A stretch of 64,000 bases of DNA from Corylus avellana (GCF_901000735.1 NC_081544.1:29940095-30004094), one strand, 5' to 3'. Counted from the stretch's first letter, positions 1-11,690 are shown. The notes: generated from the sequence alone by a model not told the origin. Numbers and translations are program-made.

Positions 1-602
1 GTTGATGCCGTGTGCCCCGGTAAGAAGGCCGGCGATATCTGCCGCACTGCCGTTCATCAGTCTTCTGGTCATCAGGTCTCTCTCTCACTCTCTGTTATTT
101 TTATTTTTCTCTGTTTTTGTATTTATGTTTTTGGGTTCTTGTTCTATGAGATTTTTCATCTTCAAATTTCTGCCTTTTCTTGTCCTCTGCCATGTTCTTG
201 ACATCGTTCTTGACAGGGTTGGAAGGCGCCTGTTCAAGGCACAAAAATGGCTTCGTTCCATTTGAGGGGAACGACGTCATTCTGAGAAGGCCCATGCCTT
301 CTGAGCAGTCCCTGAAAACAGCTTCATTCCTCCTAAATGGAATGACGTTGTTCCTGGGCATTCTGGGGGCACTGTTTTCTGGTCCCTCCACCAGTTGAGG
401 GATTTGGGTAATCTTCATCCCAAAGTTGTCTTGTTTGTTGGGAATGATTCTCCAACGCATTCAAAGCCCGGAGGAGGAGTGATTCCTCTCTTGTTGGGGA
501 TAAAATTTACTGAAGAATATCTCTAATGGACAAGAAATGAAATTTCTCCAATATTTTTCTTCTAACATATAGCTTCTTTTAAATAGTTCAGCGTTCCCAG
601 TT
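1..602. other. Unassigned edge region, probably transposon-derived
   Basis: No gene can be supported here. The first 80 bases have balanced composition and read openly on both strands. On plus they could be an exon ending at a GT near base 77. On minus an ATG at 72 opens toward the window edge. I recognise neither. Bases 240-380 contain several related, partly inverted segments around an AACGACGTCATTC-like core, a pattern common in plant LTR sequences. It may be the interior of the copia-like element whose LTR and primer-binding site lie just to the right. Confidence 0.3.
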
Positions 603-1029
603 TATTGCAATCCACCCACAATGATGGTAAGATGTGTTTCTTCTGGATTTGAAATTAATTGATGGAGATTGAAGAAGGCTATAGAAGACGCCAAACCTAA
701 CACTTGTCTGTTGATTGTTTGCAAGATTTGTTGCATAACGATTTTTGATTCCTCTGATTTCTCTTTGTTTTCTTCCATAATCTACTGCTCTGATACCACT
801 TATGAATTCTAAATGGAATACTATTATCTTTTGGAATTCTAAATGCTACAAACTGAGACCACCTTCTACAGACAAACAACAAACCACGAAGACATTAGAG
901 ACTCCTTCAAATCAAACTGATTAACAGCTTTATTTACATAGAATTCTATCTTGAAGCCCCGAACTACAAAGACATTGGGTTTTGTGTTTTGAGTGGCTGT
1001 GATGAAAATTTGAGTTTCACAATCTAACA
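602..1029 (-). mobile_element. Ty1/copia-like LTR retrotransposon fragment (LTR, PBS and short leader ORF)
   Basis: Read on the minus strand, 798-787 is TGGTATCAGAGC. This is the classic plant primer-binding site, complementary to the 3' end of initiator tRNA-Met. Immediately before it, 1029-803 reads as an LTR of about 227 bp that begins TGTTAGATT and ends ATTCA. Four bases separate it from the primer-binding site. After the site an ATG at 778 opens a short lysine- and glutamate-rich frame (starting MEENKEKSEESK) of about 58 codons, ending near 602. No gag zinc knuckle, protease or reverse transcriptase is visible downstream, so the element is truncated. The primer-binding site is direct evidence; the LTR limits are inferred from the TG...CA ends. 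Confidence 0.6.
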
Positions 1030-1100
1030 AACACAAAATAAAGTTAGATTGTTGCTAAATCATTTGCTGTGGCTGGCCATTACAGGCACAGTTTCTGGCT

Positions 1101-1827
1101 ATGGAAATTCTGTCATACAATTGTGCACCCGCTCTCATGTTGTAAAATTAAGATTGGAATTGGTTCTGAAAAGCTCTAATTTGCATCAATCAAGGCTCAC
1201 CTTTAGAAAACATAAATTTTGGTGCACTAAAATTGACTCCATAGATGGGACTTTGAGATTTCACAATTTAGATCAGTCTATCGTAAAGAAACCCAGCCAC
1301 CGGGGCAGGTTTAGATCATTAAATATCCTTGAAGGCTTCAAAAATGTTGATTCAAAGGTCTTGAGTGGAGGCTATAATGGTTATGTGGTTGGAACTTGGT
1401 GGGGAAGGGGATGCAAGTGATATATCAGAAAGGGGGGAGTCAGCAACTAAGGTTTTAATTCCTGAACTGCCAGGTGAATCAAATGGTGAAGTTGGTGCCC
1501 CAGTTAGTAGCTGTTTTTGGGAATGGAAGCCCAAATTCAATGTACATTATGAGAAAGCAGGGTGTGAAAATGTGAATTCCGCGCCAGTGCTCTTTCTTCC
1601 TGGATTTGGTGTTGGTCCTTTTCATTATGAGAAACAACTGAAGGATTTAGGACGTGATTTTAGAGTTTGGGCAATTGATTTTCTTGGGCAAGGCATGTGT
1701 GAAGGAGATACATCAGTGACGAAAGATTATGCCTGGGGCTTTGGAGATGAAACTGAACCATGGGCGAGTGATCTTGTTTACTCTATTGATTTATGGCGAG
1801 ATCAAGTTCAATATTTCATAGAGCAGG
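1101..1827 (+). pseudogene. PPH: Pheophytinase (PPH) first-exon pseudogene, truncated
   Basis: PPH is a chloroplast alpha/beta hydrolase that removes phytol from pheophytin during leaf chlorophyll breakdown. The start MEILSYN at 1101 matches the family N-terminus. After 14 codons that frame stops (TAA at 1143), and the matching sequence continues in another frame. A second shift near 1385-1395 leads into the long frame ending at 1895. That frame carries family segments in order: RGESATKVLIPELP, HYEKAGCENVN, VLFLPGFGVGPFHYEKQLKD, VWAIDFLGQG and DLWRDQVQYFIEQ, then a plausible GT donor at 1828. The catalytic Ser exon (family motif GNSLGG), the Asp and His residues and the remaining exons are absent before the gap at 2477. 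The loop after FLGQG is also shortened. Two frameshifts plus loss of the catalytic half make a functional product very unlikely. Confidence 0.8.
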
Positions 1828-2476
1828 TACCCACTAGTGCTGCAATATTCCTGTATTTCTATTCTGCAGCGGTAATGCATAGCAATTATTTTTGACACAC
1901 TCCTTTTAATTAAATACTTATATCTATTGTGACTGCTATGCAATTAAGTTAGCATGTGTTATGTGGTGTGACCTCTTGAACGGATTTCTCCTTATGTGTT
2001 TCCTTGCTCCAAGTTTCCTTTCTGTCATTTTGCTTCAGTAAGCACTAAACAAAGTTTATTTGGAGACGCAATTAAGTTGGTTTGACTTTGATGCATGTTT
2101 CCAATGTGTGTGGCCTAAATAACACCTTCAATTCATGAGAGACTTTATATAATACTAAATTTTGTTGGTTTAGTTCATCATGGTTCATACCATTGTATAT
2201 TGTCAGGTATATAATGTGTGATTTCAAACTTGGGAGTGGCTGTAAATCCATCTTATAGCTGTGGTTAGTTTGGTCTGCATTTTAAATTTGTGGATCTCAA
2301 CTACTTATTTCAAGTTGCGGAGGTGCCAATTCCTTTTTTGGCACATTGGTCTAGCTATATTTAGCTTTTCCACTTTAATCAAGGAAGTTTGCATTGCATT
2401 TAAAATCATGCATCTCACACATTGATATCCCTCTTGGGCACAATCAGAGCATGGATTAAAACAATGTTATTCATTC

Positions 2477-2576
2477 NNNNNNNNNNNNNNNNNNNNNNNN
2501 NNNNNNNNNNNNNNNNNNNNNNNNNNNNNNNNNNNNNNNNNNNNNNNNNNNNNNNNNNNNNNNNNNNNNNNNNNNN
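2477..2576. other. Assembly gap (100 N)
   Basis: A run of exactly 100 N, the conventional placeholder for a gap of unknown size. It separates the PPH remnant from a PPR remnant, so the original adjacency of the two is not certain. Confidence 0.99.
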
Positions 2577-2619
2577 ATTTGATTTCTTGGAATTTAATGA
2601 TTAGTGAGTATGCGCAATC

Positions 2620-2930
2620 TAAAGAGGAGCTTAATTACTGTTGCATGGGATTTTTTTGGGAAAATGCTTGCTAGAGAATTCTCTTGGAACACAATGATTG
2701 ACGGGTGCGTAAACACATGGCAAATATTGGAAGATGCCTATCATATGTTTAAATCAGATGCCAAAACATGATGTTGTTAGTGTTAGATGGGCAAATAGCT
2801 AGTTACGATATATGGGTATGAAAAATGCGGTTTTGATGTTGCTAGAAGTTTATTTTATAAAATCTCAGAAAGAGATCGAGTTGCTTGTAATGCTTTGATG
2901 TTTGGCTATGTTCAAAATTAAATGATTATT
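2620..2930 (+). pseudogene. Pentatricopeptide-repeat (PPR) protein remnant
   Basis: Conceptual translation with stops and shifts gives consecutive PPR-like pieces: SWNTMIDGCVN with EDAYHMFK, then YEKCGFDVARSLFYKISERD, then RVACNALMFGYVQN. The alternation of 'WN.MI.G....' helices with 'A..LF..I.ERD' helices is diagnostic of plant PLS-class PPR proteins, which edit or process organellar RNA. Stops (for example around 2768-2800) interrupt the frame. The left side runs into the N gap, and nothing PPR-like follows after about 2935. It is a small degenerate piece. Confidence 0.65.
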
Positions 2931-2935
2931 GCTTG

Positions 2936-4130
2936 TAATGTTTTACGGGCAACAAGTACGTACGTATAAGATATCAAGTTAATTAACCTCATTCAGTCCC
3001 ACTCTAGCTCTGTTCAAAATTGTTCATTTGCGTGCCGCCTCTATATTTCTGTCTTATGTAAACGCCAAAAAAGAAAAAGAAAAATGATATAGTAATTATA
3101 GAGCATTTACTATATATGTTTACAATATTGTTAATTTTTCACAAGATGCTATTTGATGAGAAATGAGGTAGGTGAAATCAATTACCAAAAATGATATTCA
3201 AACAAATCTGCAAAATTTCGAATTAGTTGAGATTTGAGAATTTGAGGTCTACATTGCTAGCTAGCTTCAAGCAAGCCCCAAGCTTAGAAAGAAAAAAAAA
3301 AGCCCCAAGTACTACATAACTCCTATGCCATCATCATCACTCTAATGAGTAAATATGATCATTTACAGTTACAAATAAACTTTGTACAGGCATGCCCCAG
3401 GCAATACAGACCCTTCAGAATGGAGAGAATTTTCCCCCTCAGGAGGATGTGCACAACTTTCCAATAGTCACTCCCTTTTTCATCTGGGCCATGCATGTGC
3501 CATGATTAATTATTCATGCAGGTCAAAAAATTCAAGCACTTTTTTTCTTTCTAAGCTAATTTAAGCACTTTCAACTTGGTCATACATTCATTGCCCAATG
3601 CCACCTTCTTCAGTAAGTTACACCGCAGGATAAATTAGCTTTTCAAAACAGTGCATTGCTCCCTTTTCCACTTAACGCATCTTGTTTATACACCAAAATA
3701 CATTTTATTTAAAAAATTTATATTTTATTTGAAAAATATTTGCAATTGGGCGTAATATTTTCATAAAATCTTGTTTAAGTAGTTATAGTTACATTAAGTT
3801 ACTACGTACGGGTGTTACTCGATCACTTCTATAAACAAAAGAGGAATATTGCTAGCTAGCTACGCTTAGAAACAAATTTTATAGAAATAAATTTTTACTA
3901 CCTGATTGGAAATTAGATATATATAATTTTTAAGAAATCCAATCATATTGTGCCATATAATCAAGTTGTAGATTTGTTTTTTAAAGAAAATACCTAAGTA
4001 TTAATTAATACCTATAAAATTCAAAACACATAATCTTTTAAGGTATAAATTAAGAATAAAGCTAACTTAATTTTATAAACCAATAAACCAAGTCTGAAAC
4101 ATCAAACAACCAATTCTCTCTATACATCTT
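2936..4130. other. Gene-free AT-rich spacer
   Basis: No recognisable gene. One short frame after an acceptor-like ACAG, from the ATG at 3393 to a TGA near 3506, encodes 37 residues (starting MPQAIQTLQNGENFPP). It looks compositionally protein-like, but I cannot assign it to a family. The rest is AT-rich, with palindromic GCTAGCTAGC-type words near 3257 and 3850. Confidence 0.4.
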
Positions 4131-4164
4131 TCATCTCACACCTCGCCAAAATTTGTCTTGTTCC

Positions 4165-4450
4165 TAAATTTTTCTGTTTCATCCTTATACACGCTGACAC
4201 CCATATCAAAGAAAACATTTTTCTGTTTCATCCTTACACACGCTGACACCCATATCAAACAAGTTTTGTTTTCTTCTTTGTTCCAATTTGTAGCTAGTAG
4301 CAGGTTTCCCCATTCCCCCAGACTGAGTGGAAGAGAGAGAAATACAAACCCAAACAAGTTTTGTTTTCTTCTTCTTTGTTCCAATTTGTAGCTAGTAGCA
4401 GGTTTCCCCATTCCCCCAGACTGAGTGGAAGAGAGAGAAATACAAACCCA
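4165..4450. repeat. Two adjacent tandem duplications
   Basis: A segment of about 50 bp (TTTCTGTTTCATCCTTA followed by ACACGCTGACACCCATATC) occurs twice between about 4168 and 4258. Directly after it, a segment of about 95 bp occurs twice, at about 4257-4351 and 4352-4449. It starts AACAAGTTTTGTTTTC and ends GAGAGAGAAATACAAACCC. The two copies differ mainly by one extra CTT. A third, partial piece (TAGCTAGTAGCAGGTTT) follows at about 4453. The near-identity indicates recent slippage or unequal exchange. Confidence 0.85.
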
Positions 4451-4722
4451 AATAGCTAGTAGCAGGTTTTGTCTGAATTTCTCTAAGCTGATTTCTATCT
4501 TTTTCCGTTTTATTGAAGGAGACAGAGTGAGATTATTGGCTGCACTTTGGTTCCCACAAGCTGCACATCTTGTGAAAGAGCTGCTTTAATTTCTTTTTTT
4601 GTAACACTGGAGCATTTCGGATTTTGAAAGAGCAAATTTCTCATCACTGTTTTGTTTGGTTTTGTTTTTTGTCCTAATTGTCTTGTTGTAAGATTTTTCA
4701 TCCCCTCCTTTGAACACGCCAA

Positions 4723-5879
4723 TCACCTGACTTCCAATATATAAGCCACTCCTATTTTTTTCTGTTAAAATTTTGACAATTCCTACTAAAAGTGATTAGT
4801 TGCATTAATATTTTATTTTAAGTTCCAGATTATTGATGAACACAATTTCACTATTAATTATAAAATGCAAACATTTGTGCAAAATAATTATAATAATACT
4901 TAATTTAATAAAAATAAAAAATAAAAAATAAAAAATTGTGCACATTTAAGTTATTATCAACTGATTTGACCAAGAAATCTTCCACAAAAAATGCTTTGCC
5001 GATTAGACCTAATATTTTCAAGTTTGCTTCTCATTTGGATCCAGATTTGCTCTGCTGACTGCTGCCCTCTCAGCCAGGGGCTGATGAATCCATGCAATAC
5101 CTCTTTTTGAGTTGTCCATTTGCTAGGATTATGTGGCATTATTCCCAATGACCGTTGGACACAGTTGCTTTCTCCTTACAGCCCTTTGTCTCTTGGATAA
5201 AAGCTTTAATTTGTTGCGGCCTAACTAATTGTTGTGTGTCGATTCCAGATTTCTAGCTTGGGACAGCCGAGTGGGTCCCTCCTCCTCCATGGGTACTTTT
5301 AAAATAAATTTTGATGTAGTCATTTGGCCAAATTTTGCAGTCGCTACTGCCACCCTCAGCAACCACTATGAATAAAAATAAGATGTTTTTACTTATTATT
5401 TTTTTTTTTTAAGGTGTTCAACGTTTATTTGTCGAGCTCTTATTGGAAGGCACAAAGGTTTGATTTGTGCCAAGAACTTTATACAAGTTATTCTCGCTAT
5501 ATTAAGCTTTGCTTCAAGGTCCTTGAGTATTAATTAATTGCAGGTAATGCAAAATTTGAGAAATTTTAGGCAAGATACTTGGAGGAATTTTGGGCATTTT
5601 AAAATAAATTTCCCATATTATTTCATTAATTCGCTGCTATTTTTAAATAAACACTTACAATAAGATAAGATAAATAATATCCAACTAAAGATAAACATAA
5701 GAATAAAACTAATTGAAAAACCTAATTGATAACTATTAATCTTTATTAAATAAAATCGTTCTTTAACACAAATTTTAATAAATAATTTAACATAATTTCT
5801 AATTTAACATAAATTCTAATCTAACATAATTTCTAATTTCTATTAATCGTTGTAAACCTAATAGTAATTTTAACCCTTT
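4723..5879. other. Gene-free AT-rich spacer
   Basis: No gene identified. About 5480-5545 contains a phrase (AAGCTTTGCTTCAAGGTCCTTGAG) that reappears with changes near 21835-21860, inside an intron of the PPT1 gene. That suggests both are scraps of one dispersed repeat. Confidence 0.4.
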
Positions 5880-6655
5880 CTAACTTTTCTTAGTAGTAGT
5901 AATCCTGACAATCCGACGGTCCTGAGTTTTGTCAACCTCAACCAGATATTTCGACTCATCATCCTCACCTCGTATCTCCATTTTCTTATGTGTTTGGGTT
6001 TTCTCATTTCCATCTCCCTTGGCACACATGATCTCCAATTTCTTCTGTGCTTGAGCATTCTCATTTGCATCTTTCTCAGCACGCATAATCTCCAATTTCT
6101 TTTGTGCTTTGGCTTTCATTAGTGTATCTAGTTCAATATCCACAATAAGAGTTTGAACTATCTCAAACCCATATGCTAACATGGCCTGTGCATGTAATCA
6201 AATTCAAAGATAATTAAAAAAAGAAAAGAAAAAAAGATTATTACATCCAAATAACTTGCCAGTTCTAAGCCAATTTAGCAAATAGAAAAATACCTTGTCT
6301 AGTGCCACTACTAGAGCTTCCGCTATTTCATACTTTTGTTCAAAAAGAGAATGCAGCTCCATCGTTGGAACAAATGCCCTAATAACTAAACATACATAGA
6401 TATAAGCAAGTCTGTTAATATCTTCTAAGTGTGACATAAACTATCTCCCGCGTAAATTATGATTATGATGAATATATATGAGTTGTATCAAAGTACCATA
6501 GAGACCCTTTTTGGAGGGATACGTACAAGAGAAAAAAAAAAAAATAAGGGACATACCATCAAAAACATAGGATTCGATTAGTCTTTCGATGTCGCTGAGT
6601 TGGTAGAAAGCATTTGTAGCCTTTTTTGCTATAACCCGGTATTTAGAAAGTAAAT
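5880..6655 (-). pseudogene. Hypersensitive-induced-response (HIR, SPFH/prohibitin family) gene, partial and degenerate
   Basis: Three exons match the C-terminal half of plant HIR proteins, which are plasma-membrane SPFH scaffold proteins linked to defence cell death. Exon a (6557 to about 6655) reads YRVIAKKATNAFYQLSDIER and ends in GAT G. Exon b (6294-6385) completes the codon and reads VIRAFVPTMELHSLFEQKYE. Exon c (5880-6185) starts AMLAYGFEIVQTLIVDIEL. Splice sites GTATGT/TTTAG and GTATTT/CACAG are intact and the phases join. However, the N-terminal exons (family start MGNLFCC) are not found upstream. In exon c the normal conserved region is replaced by three imperfect copies of an AQKKLEIM-type lysine-rich unit, and the frame ends early after ITTTKKS. 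The conserved family tail is missing. It is best read as a decayed or rearranged copy. Confidence 0.75.
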
Positions 6656-6689
6656 TTTATAAAAAAAAGTTTAGAGAAGTGCATTGTAA

Positions 6690-7005
6690 TGTGATACGAT
6701 GTGCGGCTCCTTCTTGACTCCTGTGGTGTTTTCAAAATTAATTGGGATTCGGCTTTTGTTTAGTCAAGAAAACCGATGGGCGTGGGCATTATTGTTTGAG
6801 AGCATGAGAGAAGGGTTCTAACAACAATGTGTTCTAAAAAATTTATCATTGATCCATTGTGACGAAGGCTTATGCAGCATGGAAGGTTATGATTTTAGGT
6901 AAAGAGCTGGCCTTTGCAATGTCATTTTGGAAAGTGATGCTCTCGAGATTATATGTCCATTAATCATGGAATAGGTATGGGAATTTGATAGACGATTCAA
7001 AGTTT
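6690..7005 (+). pseudogene. Plant RNase H-like (RVT_3-type) domain remnant
   Basis: Frames with a stop and at least one shift give KINWDSAF, then MGVGIIV, REHERRVLTTMCSKKFIIDP, then TKAYAAWK and a W.YGNLIDD-like end. This order (INWD.A, G.G.I.RD..G.V, A.A.A..) is typical of the RNase H-like domain that accompanies plant LINE reverse transcriptases and related orphan genes. It is degenerate and has no neighbouring reverse transcriptase. Confidence 0.5.
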
Positions 7006-7606
7006 ATTATTATTATTATTATTAATTTTTTGTAAGCACATCCATTCAATCAAAAGAGATTATAACAGATAAATAAATACAAGCTAATTTGAAAAATCCA
7101 GTCCAAACATACCCCTAACACTTCAATGAACTTGTAGGAGACCAGAAAAGTGAAAGGCACTAGCGAATGTAGCCGATTAAAGCCGAGACGCTCCAAGATG
7201 GATAAAACCCATAAAAACTTAAATCTTAACAAGTTTCGAAAGAAATTGTGAAGATTTATTAGGAAACAAATAGTGGAAAAAGGGTTTCCTTCGCATACAT
7301 AAAGTTTGAGGGCCAATCGGTTCAGGTTATTTTTAAAAACTCAATCTAGACAGACCACTAACACTTCAATGAACTAGAAAGAGACCCAACATGCGAAAAA
7401 AATATATCTTACATAGATACAAAGTCAAAAGCCCAACAGGTTCGGGTTAAATAGATAGCTACACAACATAACATAATGGAAATACATGACAAAAAGTAGG
7501 GAAAAAAAAAAATTAAGTTCATAAAACAGTAACACTAGAAGCAAAGGTGGAAGAGCTCGTGGCGGCACATGAGAGACATGCGCCGATGCAGGTGGTCAGT
7601 TGGGAA

Positions 7607-7797
7607 ACGCCAAAAGAGAAGTGCTAGGGAGCCAAACAAATGAATCCAGAAAAATTTTCAAACTGGCGTAGCAAGAGTTTTTAAATTAAAAAGAATACAA
7701 TTCTCTCTCCCTTGTCTGCCACTCATGGTCTGCCACGTCAGTTTGAAAATTTTTCTGTGTTCATTTATTTGACTCTCTAGCACTTCCCACGCCAAAA
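7607..7797. mobile_element. MITE with long terminal inverted repeats and 9-bp target duplication (Mutator-like)
   Basis: The element at 7616-7788 (173 bp) has imperfect inverted arms of about 50 bp. The left arm begins GAGAAGTGCTAG and includes GAAAAATTTTCAAACTG. The right arm ends CTAGCACTTCCC and contains the reverse complement of the same words. Both sides are flanked by ACGCCAAAA (7607-7615 and 7789-7797), a perfect 9-bp direct repeat. Long arms plus a 9-bp target duplication are typical of non-autonomous Mutator-like elements. It has no coding capacity. Confidence 0.8.
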
Positions 7798-8082
7798 AAG
7801 GTCGGCGCCAGTGTGGAAGGGTGAAGGGACGCCACACACGTTGCCTAAGGCACACCACGCGTCGGCACATGTCAATTTTGGATAGACATGTGCATCTCTC
7901 TCCCTCTCACTTTGCATCTCTTTCTCTCTCAATCTCAGCATCTCTCACTCCCAGCCATGCGTGCGTGTGAAGAGAAAGTGGAAGGAGATGAGGAAGAAGA
8001 AAAGAAAAAAACACAAAAAGGGGAAGAGCGTACGTGAGAAATAACCAAATGAGCGAAAATTTATGCTTCATTTTGTTTTGAG

Positions 8083-8101
8083 AGAGAGAGAGAGAGAGAG
8101 T
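8083..8101. repeat. (GA)n microsatellite
   Basis: About ten uninterrupted GA dinucleotides. No gene context was found around it. Confidence 0.9.
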
Positions 8102-8109
8102 GGTCACTC

Positions 8110-11100
8110 TCCGCCACCCATCTTCAGTGGAACAGTGGAAGAAGCATATTAGGACTTTTTTTCTATAGAAACGTCATGTGCAACATAGTAGGAGAGGGCA
8201 AATATGGTGGCCCATTTGGGTAAAAAAGAGACTTTCCAACAGAGGTGGTATCTTGTAGCAAAAGAGGCTTTTTTCCCTAAACCCCGCCTCTAATCTTTTG
8301 AAATTGCCTAAACTATATGAATTGGGGCTGTTGCCCAGCCCATAAAATTCTTCGGTCCCTACCCCTTTCTCCTACCCATTAATAATGGAAAAAATTTGGC
8401 CCCTACCCGTGAGCCAAGCTTAAAGCTTAAACTAGACAGCCTTTGCTTCACAGCATTAAAAGTTGGAATAAATGGGTATGGACCTTTATGCACTGCTTCT
8501 CGCATCCTGCCTTTGTTCGTTGGATTTTCCTGGGTTTTAATTGTCCATATTTTGACTCTTTGGCCCGGTTATTTGGTCTTTTGTTGGTTATTTGTTGACC
8601 CATATCTATCTTCGGACAGTTATTTGCCCAATTTATTTGGCATTTGTCGTATTATTTAAAATATAGGCCAATTTCAGCCCGTAGTTAGCTTTCATTTTTT
8701 GCATATAGTGGCCTATTTTTGTTCAACCTTTGTGGTAAAACATATTTGAATTATCCTAAAATTAGGGATTTGATAAGGATTGTATTATCTTTAATGATAA
8801 ATTGTGACTTCATAATATTGCATGTGATTTATAAAAAACTTAGTTCATCATATAATGACGTGTATGTCATGTGCATTTATACTCACTAAGTCGTCGAACT
8901 TACTATTGTATTTTTTTCTCATATATATGTACCTATGTTGCTATAAATAGTTTAACATAAGATGGAACCCGAAAGACATCCAATTATTGTGAAGGACTTG
9001 ATCCATATCATTTTTGAGCACCTAAATCCCATGTGCATGGCTCAAGTTTATGTGGGATCCTGATGGCCCCACCCGTCAGGATATAATTGAAATCATTTTT
9101 ATTGTGTACCTTATTAAGTGTAGACTTTAATTATGTTTCAGAACAATAGAATGTGATATGTATCATATTTTGATGAGTAGTTTGTGACCTCGACATTTGA
9201 AAGTTTATCTACGTTATAATGCTTTAAGTTTTTACTTGGGTTATGTATGATTGTGAATTTAAATTATAGCTATCTATGTCCTTTAATAAAAGTCTTTTGT
9301 TGCGTAGTCTCTTTGGAGAGGATGAAATCTTTGAATTTTGTTTTTCGTGGAATTTGTTTATTGCTTTGCTACATTCCACAATTCTCTTTTCCTTTTCCTT
9401 TTCCTTTCCCTTTTTTTTTTTTTTTACCAATTTATCAAGTACAAAATGATATTTTGTTGCATTAAGACATTATTTAAGCTCAAGATTAGTAATTGAACAA
9501 TATTCAACAATTAAATATAAAATAGAAGAATTGATACAAAGTAAGGCATGATAATACTTAATATTAATAAGAGAAATGCACACTTTTAACCTATTATCAA
9601 CCGTTCGTAAACACGAATCTAAGCTCGATTATTAAATGATAAATATAAACTCGGATCAACTTTCATAAACAAGCTTGTATAAGACTCGACTCGTGTATAT
9701 ATATATATATCATAAGTCTAATCAAGTACAAATTATAGTCACATAAGTATACAAATTCATACTTATGCAATGATTAAGTAACTAAGTACCTAGATTATGA
9801 ATTGTTGATTCATAATTCATAAAATATTTTACAACTAATTTTAAGATATTGTTCAATTAATGAACTTGAGCTTAAATGATGTATTAATGCGAGAAATTAG
9901 CTTAGGTAGGAATTAGCAGTAAAATTTTTAGCAAGTAAAAATAATGAGATACGTGTGTGGATGTTTAAATTGGATAGGCAATGAAATCAACGTGGGACCA
10001 AACTGAACTTGCAAGCAAAGTCAAAGAATTAAATTGCAAGAAAACAAAACAAGAAGAGATCAATCCTGATCCTTGTGGGGTGAAGTAAATCAGTGCCAGC
10101 TTCAAGAAGATATAGAAGGACTGCAAATCAAGGGTCAACAAAAACAAGACAAATGTTTTGCAAGAAAAAAAGCATACATCTTGCAGAAAACAGAGGGCCA
10201 AGCTGGGCAGCTGCTCTTTTGAAGGATCAAAACAAACAAGAAGAGAAGAAGCAACAAAACCAATGGACAATCACGAAGAAGAACCGGTTTTTAAAGGAAA
10301 GAACCAAAGCTAAAATGAAAAGAAAAAGGAGAAACTTTAAAGGGACTCTCGAAATACATGCGATTTAACAAGATTTTTAAAATTTTAAAATCTCTTAATT
10401 TTAATTGAAAGAGTTTATTATTTCATAGAAGATTGGTGCCTTGTGCTTCCAATTTGTTTATTATTCCACATATATATTTTTCTCTCTTAGAAAGAGTTGT
10501 ATTTCTCGCCTGATTGCAACTGCAGGCCGAAGCTGGGGCATCACGTGATGCTGCAAAACAATCAAACAAATTAATATTGGTTTCTTTTGTTTTTACTTTG
10601 GCTCTGGTCTTGTTTCTTCTTTGGCGTCACCTGCACACTAGCGCTTTGAAAGAGCAACAATATATTGGCTTCCCTTTTTGGCTGAAACTTTATCCACCCG
10701 TGATGTCCCCACCTTCAGCTCTTATCAACTCTTTGTTTCTCTTTTTAGCCCACACATTTGCTGCCCAAGAGAAAGGAAAGGTGCTTTCCTTCTTTTTCTT
10801 CTTCTTCATAATTATCTCCTGCATAAAGACAGAAGTGCAGCTCCCATCCTTTTGTTTTCTCTGCAAGCGTGGGTTCACGTTTCTTGCCTTTCTTTCTGTT
10901 TTTGTAACACCGATCCACTGCCCAAAAGAAAGGAAAAGTATTCCTTTCCTTCTTTGCTGTGTTGCTTCTTGTTTGTTTTGATCCTCTGAGTAACTGCCAC
11001 ATCTGATTTTCTACACAAAGATTGGTCTCCTCCGTTCTATTTTCAAGAACCCATAATATATGACAATGTGATAAATCCTCTTAAAAAGACCAATGATGTT

Positions 11101-11690
11101 GGCCCCACATAGCTAATAATACAAAAGAGCAGCTCCGTAAGAGAGAGATAAGGTTGCAGAGAAAAGTCTGATGGTAAAAGAGAGTGTGGAAGGCTATAAT
11201 TGACCAATCAGTATTTTGGCTCAAAAATGTGATGGGAATGAGCGGTTTTGGGAAAAAAGTAATTACCAATCTCCTTGTAAAAAGTAAAGTAGTTTCGACA
11301 ACTTATGGTTAAATTATTAATGAGAAATTCAAATTTATGGCCTTGTATTTCATGATTTATTGTCAATAAATCTTATGTTTTGTGTCATTATAAGTGAGCA
11401 TGCGTTATTGTAGTAATGATTGCATCTAAACTTAACCATACATATATACTTTTGTTTGTTATTGATGATTGGACTAGCTAGCTTCACAATACACTGAAAA
11501 TGAGGTGCTATATAATATTCCAGAAAGATTTCTACGGGCTAATGCGCCATAAACAAATAAGTATGAGAAGTTCTAGAAAATCTCAATTTTTAACTTAAAA
11601 GGAACATAAATTGCTAACCAATAGGAAAATGGTCTATTACCGGCCTAAAATATCCTAAACCACTTACTATTACCGGCCTATGTACGTACA
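8110..11690. other. 3.5-kb gene-free stretch
   Basis: No homologous coding exons were recognised on either strand. Short open frames here are low-complexity, or start with TTG/GTG and have no family signature. A pyrimidine-rich block lies at 9380-9426. Around 10740-10985 there are two similar segments (GCCCAAGAGAAAGGAAAGGTG... and GCCCAAAAGAAAGGAAAAGTATT...), suggesting an old local duplication. Confidence 0.5.

Noticed and set aside
10514..10981. 155-codon plus-strand frame with a hydrophobic segment (LILVSFVFTLALVLFLLW)
   Set aside because: It starts with a non-ATG codon, has no recognisable domain, and the hydrophobicity follows from T-rich DNA. No splice context supports it.
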